DNA of 64,000 nt, taken from the NCBI GenBank assembly GCA_002390845.1, contig DGQT01000105.1, positions 1 through 64,000 of the forward strand, given 5' to 3'. The translations under genes were made by a program, and so were the position numbers. Of the stretch, positions 1 through 7,344 are shown in pieces (position 1 is the first letter of the stretch; every line of letters begins with the position of its first letter). The DNA comes from Chitinophagaceae bacterium UBA4407. GTDB taxonomy: Bacteria; Bacteroidota; Bacteroidia; Chitinophagales; Chitinophagaceae. The notes below the pieces were generated by a model. The model was not told where the DNA came from. It saw only the letters and a list, made by a program, of their open reading frames with translations, and did no database searches.

Positions 1-33
1 ATGGCATCCCGGTTGTGTCACTCACTTGTACTT
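1..33. repeat. Arm of dispersed palindromic element (type A), at window edge
   Basis: The core GTTGTGTCACTCACTTGTAC lies at 12-31, preceded by ATGGCATCCCG as in the other type A arms. No clear partner arm is seen before the next gene; AAGTACACAAACG near 91-104 could be a badly decayed one. The element may extend beyond the window. Confidence 0.7.
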
Positions 34-151
34 TATATCTTTTAGCAGCAAATACAAAAACCTTCCAGCCAAATAAAATCTCATTCTTAAAAGTACACAA
101 ACGTAATGGATAACGGTCGCTTAATAACGTGTAATAATAAATTTTAAGTAA

Positions 152-1150
152 TTATAAAGCACATAAAAATTGCATTGTATCTACGCCATCTGCGTAGTCG
201 TTTAAAGAAGGTAACTGCGCTGAACCAAAAGGAACGAAACAATGCCCAACAATACATTGCACATCATTGTTCTGCTTTATTGTTTCAGTTACAATTGCAG
301 GCGTGCTGTAAAACTCATAATGTACCTGGCTAACCGGTGAAAACAGTGATGGATGCTCGGTAAGTATGATGCTCTCATTGGTCATATAATATTTGCTGTT
401 CATCAGCAACAGTGTAAGGTGATAATCAAAGTTGTGCTTGTATTTATGGAAATCCATAAAATAATCGTACTTCTTTAGAGCGTTAAGTAATGGAACAAAA
501 TCATAATCAGCGGGAACATACAACTTGGTTACATTGCGGCAACCCAGCCCAAAGTAAAGTTGTATGTCATCAGCTAAGTGTTCCGACTCCGCAATTGTTT
601 CAGTGCCATCCAATAAAGCAACTGAAGTCCTGTTACGTCGTATAATATTAGGATAGCGGCCAAAATAATATTCAAAGTACCTGCCAGAATTATTGCTGCC
701 CGTTGCAATATAGGCATCGCAATCTTTTAAATTTTCGGCAAAAGAAATATGCTGCCCTACATCTGCATTCCAGTTACACATTTGCTGAACAAGGTGTTTG
801 ATTAATACTTCATCTTTGGAGGATGGTTTTATTACTGCATGGTGCCCGCTTACAAACACACACAATAAATCATGAAAACCCACCAATGGAATGTTGCCGG
901 CCATAACAATGCCAACTGTTTTGGCAGGTTGTTTATCTTTCTTTACCGGGTAATGCTGCAACCATTCATTTAGTTTATCCTTTTGAAGAAACTCATTTGC
1001 AATATTTTTAACCCCAAGTTGTATAAACTCACCCGTAAACCAGGGGTTATTAATATGGGCTTTATCTTTTACTGCTTCAAAAAAAATGTCTTCACTTTTC
1101 ATATATTCGCCAAGGCGGCATAGCAGATCAATTCGTTCTTGTAATTCCAT
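152..1150 (-). CDS. LuxC-family acyl-CoA reductase
   Basis: This 332-residue protein matches the LuxC acyl-CoA reductase family, which reduces acyl-CoA or acyl thioesters to aldehydes with NAD(P)H in the cytoplasm. The N-terminal KTVGIVMAGNIPLVG stretch and the GLGCRNVTKLYVP motif, with Cys204 as the likely acyl-accepting thiol, are typical. There is no signal peptide or membrane segment. It is divergent from the ferredoxin gene, with 83 bp between the start codons. That pairing suggests, but does not prove, a shared redox role. No luxAB or luxDE genes are nearby, so bioluminescence is unlikely. The physiological substrate is unknown. Confidence 0.85.
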   Translation of the reverse strand: MELQERIDLLCRLGEYMKSEDIFFEAVKDKAHINNPWFTGEFIQLGVKNIANEFLQKDKLNEWLQHYPVKKDKQPAKTVGIVMAGNIPLVGFHDLLCVFVSGHHAVIKPSSKDEVLIKHLVQQMCNWNADVGQHISFAENLKDCDAYIATGSNNSGRYFEYYFGRYPNIIRRNRTSVALLDGTETIAESEHLADDIQLYFGLGCRNVTKLYVPADYDFVPLLNALKKYDYFMDFHKYKHNFDYHLTLLLMNSKYYMTNESIILTEHPSLFSPVSQVHYEFYSTPAIVTETIKQNNDVQCIVGHCFVPFGSAQLPSLNDYADGVDTMQFLCAL

Positions 1151-1233
1151 TAAAAAAATTTAAAAAACTGTAAAGTATATTTGGCAATAACCATTAAGTT
1201 TGTCAACTTCGAAAAATCAAAATTACTTATACT

Positions 1234-1581
1234 ATGGCTATAAAAATAACAGAAGAATGTATTAACTGCGGTGCATGCGAACCTGAATGCCCGAATAACG
1301 CGATTTATGAAGGTGGTGTTGAATGGGCTATTGCAGACGGCACAACCATTAAAGGATCCTTTACATTGCTTGATGGAACCGTTGTTAATTCAGACGACAA
1401 GTTTGAACCGATTGCTACAGATACTTATTATATTGTTCCAAATAAATGTACAGAATGCCAGGGTTTTCATGAAGAACCACAATGCGCTGCGGTATGCCCT
1501 GTAGACTGCTGTGTGCCTGATGAAATGTACCGTGAAACGGTTGATGAACTGATGGCCAAGAAGGAAAAAATGCACATTTAG
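1234..1581 (+). CDS. 2[4Fe-4S] ferredoxin
   Basis: A 115-residue soluble ferredoxin. The first cluster motif CINCGACEPECP is at residues 9-20. The second cluster uses CTEC, an insertion with GFHEEPQC, then CAAVCPVDCC. The two motifs are separated by a long insertion and there is a short C-terminal extension, as in Alvin-type (Allochromatium-type) bacterial ferredoxins, which carry two [4Fe-4S] clusters of unequal low potential. It should act as a cytoplasmic one-electron carrier. It is divergent from the acyl-CoA reductase. Stem-loops and a terminator follow at 1631-1748. Confidence 0.9.
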   Translation: MAIKITEECINCGACEPECPNNAIYEGGVEWAIADGTTIKGSFTLLDGTVVNSDDKFEPIATDTYYIVPNKCTECQGFHEEPQCAAVCPVDCCVPDEMYRETVDELMAKKEKMHI

Positions 1582-1630
1582 CAGAGCACATTAAAATTGC
1601 TGAAAACTGAAAGATTTTCTTGCATTTAAT

Positions 1631-1681
1631 AAAGGTATGGCATACCTTTCAGTTATAATACCTGTCGCAATTACGGCGACA
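1631..1681 (+). other. Two consecutive stem-loops downstream of ferredoxin
   Basis: AAAGGTATG and CATACCTTT (1631-1639 and 1641-1649) form a nearly loop-free 9-bp palindrome. TGTCGC and GCGACA (1663-1668 and 1676-1681) form a second hairpin. Both precede the terminator at 1714. Together they could be a structured 3' UTR or a small RNA. No coding potential was seen. Confidence 0.45.
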
Positions 1682-1713
1682 CTAAATCGGCGGGTGATAT
1701 GTTCCGCAACAAG

Positions 1714-1748
1714 AGGTGAAGGCTTAGTTTCCTTCACCTTTTATTTTG
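1714..1748 (+). terminator. Rho-independent terminator after ferredoxin
   Basis: A perfect 9-bp stem AGGTGAAGG/CCTTCACCT with an 8-nt loop, followed by TTTATTTT. It lies 133 bp beyond the ferredoxin stop codon. Confidence 0.8.
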
Positions 1749-1800
1749 GATAAGCTGGTTGATCATTTGTAATTTGATTTCAAATATTTTTGTTGATCAG

Positions 1801-2006
1801 ACTTCATTACTATTATCACCGTTCCTTGTGTCACTCACTTTTACTTTCGGTAATGCTATTGGGCAATGTGTAGTTTGGTTTACAAAATAAAACCGCTAAA
1901 ATGCAGTCGGGCATACGCTTTGGTAAAGCCCATGCACGATCTGAACGTACAAGAGTGCGACGCAACTGAAGCTTCATAGATATTCTTCTGCCGGCTCACA
2001 AAAAAA
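1801..2006. repeat. Dispersed palindromic element, A arm then B arm
   Basis: The left core TTGTGTCACTCACTTTTAC is at 1825-1843. The right core GTACAAGAGTGCGACGCAA is at 1947-1965, followed by CTGAAGCTTCATAGATATTC and TGCCGGCTCACAAAAAAA. The inner loop is about 100 nt. It fills the ferredoxin-ddl intergenic space, which is otherwise non-coding. Confidence 0.75.
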
Positions 2007-2096
2007 TCTATCTTATTTTATAAAAGCGGTAACTAATTAAAGTTTGCTTCATAAAAAATTCCATTTCTTTGCCTCTTAAATTAACCCTGTATTTTC

Positions 2097-3080
2097 ATGA
2101 AAAAAACAATTGCACTGGTAACAGGCGGTTACAGCGGTGAAGCAGAAATAAGTTACAAAAGCGCTGTTACTGTAAGAAATAATATCGATGAAGAAAAGTT
2201 TGATGTGTACACCATAGATGTTTGTGCCGAAGGCTGGATATATACTGATGAAAATGGCAATAAAGTAAACATTGATAAAAACGATTTTTCAATTAATACG
2301 GGCGGAAAGAAGACTACATTCGATGCTGCTTTAATGTGCATTCATGGCAACCCCGGCGAAGATGGCAGACTACAGGGCTATTTCGACATGCTTAAAATTC
2401 CTTACACCAGTTGCGATGCTGCCACCTCAGCGATCACTTTTAATAAAAGATATACAGTGGCAGTTGCTTCAGTAAGCGGCATAAGGGTTTCGCGTTCGGT
2501 ATTGCTTTTTAAAGACAGGTTTACCAGCCCTGAAGAAATTATTAGTAACCTGCAGTTCCCGGTTTTTGTAAAGCCAAATAATGGCGGCTCAAGCATCGGG
2601 ATGTCTAAAGTAAACAGTGCTTCTGAAGAACTTGGAGTAGCAATTGAAAAAGCATTTCGTGAAGACAACCAGGTGCTGGTTGAGGAGTATATTGAAGGCC
2701 GCGAACTTACGATTGGTGTATTCAGAAGGAATGGGCAGATTATTACTTTGCCCATGACGGAAATAATTTCGAAAAAAGATTTCTTTGATTACGAAGCAAA
2801 ATACCTTGGTAAAAGCGACGAAATAACACCGGCTGATGTTTCAGAAGAAGTTGCTGAAAAGGTAAGATCTGCTGCAAAAAAAATTTACAGCATTTTCAAC
2901 TGTAAGGGTATTGTGCGCATTGATTTTATTTACAACGAAAAAGCCGGGGAGCCCTTTATGCTCGAAATAAATACCGTTCCCGGCCAAAGCGAGGCCAGCC
3001 TGGTTCCGCAACAGGTAAAAGCTATGGGCTGGACACTAAAAGAATTTTATACAGCGTTAATTGAAGAAGCCTTTGTATAA
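2097..3080 (+). CDS. ddl: D-alanine--D-alanine ligase
   Basis: A 327-residue ATP-grasp enzyme that joins two D-alanines for peptidoglycan precursor synthesis in the cytoplasm. Supporting features are the N-terminal GGYSGEAEISYKSA motif, MCIHGNPGEDG, the ATP-grasp core FVKPNNGGSSIGMSKV, the VEEYIEGRELTIGV segment, and the Mg-binding C-terminal motif LEINTVPGQSEASLVP. The length is normal. A promoter-like TTTG-17 nt-TTTCTTTG precedes it at 2043-2071. The PASTA-domain gene follows 85 bp downstream, an arrangement consistent with a shared cell-wall theme. Confidence 0.95.
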   Translation: MKKTIALVTGGYSGEAEISYKSAVTVRNNIDEEKFDVYTIDVCAEGWIYTDENGNKVNIDKNDFSINTGGKKTTFDAALMCIHGNPGEDGRLQGYFDMLKIPYTSCDAATSAITFNKRYTVAVASVSGIRVSRSVLLFKDRFTSPEEIISNLQFPVFVKPNNGGSSIGMSKVNSASEELGVAIEKAFREDNQVLVEEYIEGRELTIGVFRRNGQIITLPMTEIISKKDFFDYEAKYLGKSDEITPADVSEEVAEKVRSAAKKIYSIFNCKGIVRIDFIYNEKAGEPFMLEINTVPGQSEASLVPQQVKAMGWTLKEFYTALIEEAFV

Positions 3081-3165
3081 TTTTGAAATTGGGGAATTGG
3101 AAAAAATATGTTTCCTTGCCTGTTGATTTCAAAATGCGATTTTCTGGAATTTCAAAATTCATTAC

Positions 3166-3978
3166 GTGTTTAAATTTATCACCAATAAATCTTTCTTTGT
3201 AAACCTGCTGGTAGTTATACTGGTTATACTGCTGCTGGTTTTTCTTTTTTTTAGTTTACTGGGCCTGATTACCAAACATGGCGAAACACAAAAAGTGCCA
3301 TCAGTAACGGGCAGAAGTTACGATGAAGCAGAAAAGATTTTAAAAGCAGCAGGTTTAGCCGCAGGCATACAGGATTCTGTTTACGCCGATACCGCAAATC
3401 CTTTGCAGGTAATGCGCCAGTCGCCAGATGCAGATGAAGAAGTAAAGGCAGGCAGAACCATTTATTTAACCATTAACCGTGCCGTGCCGCCCCTTGTTGA
3501 AATGCCCGACCTGCGGGGCTTTTCGGTTAAAAGTGCACAGCTTTACCTGCAAAGCCTCAGCCTTAAAACGGGCCAGTTAACCTATGTTGCCGATATTGCC
3601 CGCAATGCTGTAAAAGACCAGTTACTCAATGGCAATTCAATTGCACCCGGTACCAAAATAAATATGGGCAGTGTTATAGACCTGCTTGTGGGTAACGGCA
3701 TTGGCGATCAGGAAATGGAAGTGCCAGACCTGGTTGGTATGACGGTTTCTGAGGCCCGTGGCTACCTTAACACCAATAATATAGAGTTGGGGGCCATAAT
3801 CGGGTTGGGCGAAATAAGCGATACAGCCGCAGCTTATATCAGCAAACAAAAACCCGAAAGATTTGCTCAAAATGCAGATACTGGGGAACCCATTATCAAC
3901 AAAATAAGGCCGGGAGAAATTGTAGATATCTGGATCAGTACAACACCGCCTTTAAGAGACACCACAACAACACAGTAA
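3166..3978 (+). CDS. PASTA-domain membrane protein
   Basis: A 270-residue protein with a GTG start. Residues of about 10-35 form one hydrophobic transmembrane helix, so the rest is probably periplasmic. Three PASTA-like repeats follow, starting at about residues 42, 115 and 185, each with VP(S/D)L or similar followed by SVKSAQ- or SEARGY-type helices. PASTA domains bind muropeptides or unlinked peptidoglycan in kinases and PBPs, but no kinase or transpeptidase domain is present here. It follows ddl on the same strand, which suggests a role in wall sensing. The last residues are Thr-rich and may be disordered. Confidence 0.85.
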   Translation: MFKFITNKSFFVNLLVVILVILLLVFLFFSLLGLITKHGETQKVPSVTGRSYDEAEKILKAAGLAAGIQDSVYADTANPLQVMRQSPDADEEVKAGRTIYLTINRAVPPLVEMPDLRGFSVKSAQLYLQSLSLKTGQLTYVADIARNAVKDQLLNGNSIAPGTKINMGSVIDLLVGNGIGDQEMEVPDLVGMTVSEARGYLNTNNIELGAIIGLGEISDTAAAYISKQKPERFAQNADTGEPIINKIRPGEIVDIWISTTPPLRDTTTTQ

Positions 3979-4012
3979 ATTAATATACACCTGAATTAAA
4001 CCAAATACAGCC

Positions 4013-4327
4013 ATGCGTACCATTACTGCCGAAGAATTAAAAGCCCGTTTAGACAAAGGAGAAATGCCGCACCTGCTCGATGTGCGTGAAGATAATGAAA
4101 GGGCCGATTTTAATATTGGCGGCACACACTTGCCCCTTGGCAAAATACAAACCATGCAGTTCGATGATATTGAAGACTGGAAAGATGATGAAGTAATTGT
4201 TTATTGCCGCAGTGGCAACCGCAGTGGCATGGCCAGTCTTTTTATGGAGCAGGTTGGTTTTAAAAATCCCGTAAACCTTGTTGGTGGTATGTTAGACTGG
4301 CAGCAAAAGTTTGGCAATAAAGGATAG
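4013..4327 (+). CDS. Single-domain rhodanese-like sulfurtransferase
   Basis: A 104-residue rhodanese-like protein. The active-site loop CRSGNRSG puts the persulfide-forming cysteine at residue 65. Upstream are the conserved LLDVRE motif and the GTHLPLG strand. There is no signal peptide, so it should be cytoplasmic and move sulfane sulfur between donors and acceptors. It starts 34 bp after the PASTA gene on the same strand. A palindromic repeat begins directly after its stop codon. The specific acceptor cannot be told from sequence. Confidence 0.9.
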   Translation: MRTITAEELKARLDKGEMPHLLDVREDNERADFNIGGTHLPLGKIQTMQFDDIEDWKDDEVIVYCRSGNRSGMASLFMEQVGFKNPVNLVGGMLDWQQKFGNKG

Positions 4328-4621
4328 ATTTTTTTGAGCCCGGCAATAAGTTACTATGGCATCGTCTGTTGTGTCACTCACTTGTACGTTCGGATCATTT
4401 ATTGAGCTTTTCAGCAGCGTAAGCTTTTTGTGAGTGGCTCAAACGTCATTTCGACGAGGAGGTACGACGAGGAGAAATCTCATTCTTATTGCAACAGATT
4501 TCTCACTGCGTTTGAAATGACGGGCAGAAATTTCTTCTTGCTTCGCAAAGAAGAATAGCATATCCAACCGTACAAGTGTGCGACGCAACAATGCTCAATC
4601 AGGGATATATTGCCTGGCTAA
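4328..4621. repeat. Dispersed palindromic element, A arm then B arm, with a nested second palindrome
   Basis: It starts on the stop codon of the rhodanese gene with TTTTTTGAGCCCGGCAATAAG. The left A core is at 4368-4388 and the right B core GTACAAGTGTGCGACGCAAC at 4570-4589. The far end AGGGATATATTGCCTGGC mirrors the left outer sequence. The loop holds another palindrome at 4444-4522 (CGTCATTTC ... GAAATGACG, with internal GAGAAATCTC/GATTTCTC). Confidence 0.8.
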
Positions 4622-4629
4622 TAACTTCT

Positions 4630-5679
4630 TTATTTTTCTTTTATTTTATCACTGAGTTTGGGGCGCAGGCGTACTTTGCTTTTATTAAAGATATTCTGAC
4701 CGTTATCAATTCCTTTACGTATTTCTTTCTGACGCTCTACAGGCATATTGATGGTATCCTTACATTCTTTGCTGCAACAGCCATCGTATTCAGCGGCACA
4801 ATCACTGCACTGAATAAATAATAAATGGCAACCGTTGTTTTTACAATTTGTATGTGTATCGCAGGGCTTGCCGCATTGGTGGCAATGTGCAATTACATCT
4901 TCTGTAATGCGCTCACCAAGCCTGTTATCGAACACAAAATTTTTACCGATGAATTTACTCTGTAATCCCTTTTCCCTGATTTCTTTTGCATAGTTGATAA
5001 TGCCACCTTCAAGATGAAATACGTTTTTAAAACCTTTATGCAGCATAAAGGCACTGGCCTTTTCGCAGCGTATGCCACCGGTGCAGTACATAATAATATT
5101 TTTATCTTCATTGCCCTTAAGCATATCTACGGCCATGGGCAACTGATCGCGAAAAGTATCAGATGGCACTTCAAGTGCTTTATTAAAATGGCCAACTTCG
5201 TATTCGTAATGGTTACGCATATCTACCACAACTGTAGCGGGATTTTCCAGCAAAGCGTTCATACTTTCAGCATCAACATATTTGCCTTTTTTGTGCATGT
5301 TAAATGTGGGGTCGTTTATACCATCTGCAACAATTTTATCACGTACTTTTATTTTAAGTACCCAGAAAGATTTGCCATCATCATCAACTGCAATGTTCAG
5401 TCTAACGCTATTAAGCTGCTCAACAGAATAGAGAAAATGCTGCATTTCATTGAACCTGGAAGCAGGCACGCTAACCTGTGCGTTAATACCTTCATGTGCA
5501 ATATAAATCCGGCCAAACACGTTTATGGCTTTTAGATTTTTATAAAGCTGATCGCGGAATTGCTGCGGGTTTTGAACATTAAAATACTTGTAGAAACTAA
5601 TAGTAGTTCTTGGTTCTGTTTCCTTAAGCATCAGTTGTTTTAACGCTTCATTGGAAACACGGTTGTGTAATACAGGCAT
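4630..5679 (-). CDS. trhO: tRNA uridine(34) hydroxylase TrhO (YceA-type rhodanese protein)
   Basis: A 349-residue protein of the YceA/TrhO family, which hydroxylates U34 of certain tRNAs using oxygen, the first step to 5-alkoxyuridine. The N-terminal UPF0176 domain contains [12 protein letters not shown]. The rhodanese domain carries [15 protein letters not shown] and the active-site loop [16 protein letters not shown]. The C-terminal part is Cys-rich ([24 protein letters not shown]) and probably binds zinc, as in the longer family members. It is monocistronic and points toward the repeat at 4328-4621. Confidence 0.92.
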   Translation of the reverse strand: MPVLHNRVSNEALKQLMLKETEPRTTISFYKYFNVQNPQQFRDQLYKNLKAINVFGRIYIAHEGINAQVSVPASRFNEMQHFLYSVEQLNSVRLNIAVDDDGKSFWVLKIKVRDKIVADGINDPTFNMHKKGKYVDAESMNALLENPATVVVDMRNHYEYEVGHFNKALEVPSDTFRDQLPMAVDMLKGNEDKNIIMYCTGGIRCEKASAFMLHKGFKNVFHLEGGIINYAKEIREKGLQSKFIGKNFVFDNRLGERITEDVIAHCHQCGKPCDTHTNCKNNGCHLLFIQCSDCAAEYDGCCSKECKDTINMPVERQKEIRKGIDNGQNIFNKSKVRLRPKLSDKIKEK

Positions 5680-5894
5680 AAGAAATAATTTTCAGACATC
5701 GGGTAAAGTGTACAAAATACAACTTACCTGATGTTCCAGCATGAATATGGACCCGCTTGCATGGCGGGCAAAACCGGGCAAAAATACATTATGTTTTAAT
5801 CGTGTTTTAATAGGCTTATTAAAAACGATATAAATCTTGTTTAACGGTAAATCCGTAGTTATGCTTAGTACTATCTTAGCTGTCAATCTTATAA

Positions 5895-6344
5895 ATGATA
5901 AAGGAATACACTTCTTACGAATTAAACGCTCTGCAACAACTTGCCGGGTATCGCCATATTTTTTATGATGATACTTTAAAAGCTGATATTAAAGGTAAAA
6001 AGGCAAAAGGCAGCGATGCTGCTTTACAAAAATCTATTGACAACTTTATCGAAATTTTTTGCCAGAATAATTTTGCCGATACTGACTACAGTATTATACA
6101 AAACAGGCCCAGCGAATTTGAATCTGCAGATCACTGGATCAATCAAATCAACGTAGATACCGTTCTTAAATGCCTTACATATATTATATGGAACAATAAA
6201 ATTGACGAAGGCTATTTTCTTAAAAAAATCGACGATAAACTTATAGATAAACACCTGGCAAGGTTGGAAAATATTCTTGCTGAAAATATGGTGCAAATTA
6301 AAATGAACCCCAAACAAAGGGTGGCTGTTAATGCACAAGGTTAA
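5895..6344 (+). CDS. Uncharacterised small protein (149 aa)
   Basis: I do not recognise the family. The 149-residue sequence has no signal peptide or transmembrane segment and looks alpha-helical. Notable pieces are YTSYELNALQQLAGYRHIFY at the N terminus, the HWINQINVDTVLKCLTYIIW helix, and a charged C-terminal helix with KKIDDKLIDKHLARLENIL. It stands alone, divergent from trhO and convergent with the SpoU methyltransferase. Start and stop are clean and codon use resembles the neighbours, so it is probably a real gene. Confidence 0.7.
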   Translation: MIKEYTSYELNALQQLAGYRHIFYDDTLKADIKGKKAKGSDAALQKSIDNFIEIFCQNNFADTDYSIIQNRPSEFESADHWINQINVDTVLKCLTYIIWNNKIDEGYFLKKIDDKLIDKHLARLENILAENMVQIKMNPKQRVAVNAQG

Positions 6345-6400
6345 CTGAACATTCCTGTACTTATTAATGAGAGTAATGTGTATTATAAATATTTTTATGA

Positions 6401-6596
6401 TCCAGGCCACATTGCTACTATTGTTCTTCCGTTGCGTCGCACCCTTAAGGGTTTTGTTCGCTCTTCAGTATAATGCAAACAGCATTACTAAATGTTACAC
6501 CCTGTGATACAAACATGCAATGGTGCCCAATGAAGATTTAGTGTAAAAGTGAGTGACACAACGAAGCGGAAGTATGCACTAAAGCTGGCCAAAAAA
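6401..6596. repeat. Dispersed palindromic element, B arm then A arm
   Basis: The left core GTTGCGTCGCACCCTTAAG is at 6431-6449 and the right core GTAAAAGTGAGTGACACAAC at 6543-6562. Outer parts are CCAGGCCACATTG on the left and AAAGCTGGCCAAAAAA on the right. The right end abuts the stop codon of the methyltransferase gene. Confidence 0.7.
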
Positions 6597-7319
6597 TTAC
6601 CTGGTAAAATGCGATAAAATAATACCCGTTGCGACGGAAGCATTTAAAGATTCTGCGCCGCCTTTTTTGGGAATGGTTACGCTATAACGAATGAATGGCT
6701 GCACACTTTCACGTATGCCTTTTGACTCTCCGCCAATAACAAGTACGCCTTCGTTAATAATTTCATAATCATGTATGCTGGTTCCATTCAGCATAGCACC
6801 ATACACCGGAACATTGCAATTGCTTAACCATTCGTTTAAATTCTTATACCATACATTAACCCGTATAATACTACCCATAGTTGATTGCACTACTTTTGAG
6901 TTATATACATCAACAGTGTCTTCGCTTGCAACTATTTGAGTAATGCCAAACCAATCAGCAATTCGTATAATCGTACCCAGGTTACCCGGATCCTGTATGC
7001 CATCAAGGGCAAGTGTAATGTTTGTTTGCAATTCCGGTTGCAACAGTAATTTCTTCTGATCTGCAATTACGAGCACCTGGTTGGGTGTAGAGAGACTGCT
7101 TATCTTTTGAAGTTCGTAGTCTTCTATTTCTGCAAGGTTTTTCAAATTGTTGTGTTTTGCAATCCATTCTTTTGTTGCATAAATTTTTTTTATGTGTATG
7201 CTGCTTTCAAGAAGTTCGTTTACAAGCTTAACACCCTCGGCTATAAAAACAGCCTCAGCATCTCTTGTTTTTTTGTGGAACAAACTTTGGATATATTTGA
7301 TTTCATTCTTACTGATCAT
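6597..7319 (-). CDS. TrmH/SpoU-family RNA methyltransferase
   Basis: A 240-residue SPOUT-class enzyme that should 2'-O-methylate ribose in tRNA or rRNA using S-adenosylmethionine. The N-terminal part resembles the RNA-binding substrate domain (AEGVKLVNELL). The three SpoU motifs are present: DGIQDPGNLGTIIRIADWFG, STMGSIIRV, and the knot motif VLVIGGESKGIRES followed by IPKKGGAESLNASVATGI. The specific RNA target cannot be assigned. It is divergent from tamL, and the two start codons are only 25 bp apart. Confidence 0.9.
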   Translation of the reverse strand: MISKNEIKYIQSLFHKKTRDAEAVFIAEGVKLVNELLESSIHIKKIYATKEWIAKHNNLKNLAEIEDYELQKISSLSTPNQVLVIADQKKLLLQPELQTNITLALDGIQDPGNLGTIIRIADWFGITQIVASEDTVDVYNSKVVQSTMGSIIRVNVWYKNLNEWLSNCNVPVYGAMLNGTSIHDYEIINEGVLVIGGESKGIRESVQPFIRYSVTIPKKGGAESLNASVATGIILSHFTR

Positions 7320-7344
7320 ACCTATGTGTTTTACCCGTAAATTG

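Noticed and set aside
152..1581. Bioluminescence (lux) locus suggested by the LuxC-type reductase
   Set aside because: No luciferase, acyl transferase or synthetase genes are present. LuxC-family reductases occur in many non-luminous Bacteroidota.
5014..5535. 173-codon plus-strand frame opposite trhO
   Set aside because: The minus-strand frame has all TrhO motifs over its whole length. The opposite frame is Phe/Ile/His-rich without any domain pattern.
7192..7344. Upstream extension of the TamL reading frame to 7192
   Set aside because: It lies inside the divergent methyltransferase gene and would place the lipobox far from the N terminus.
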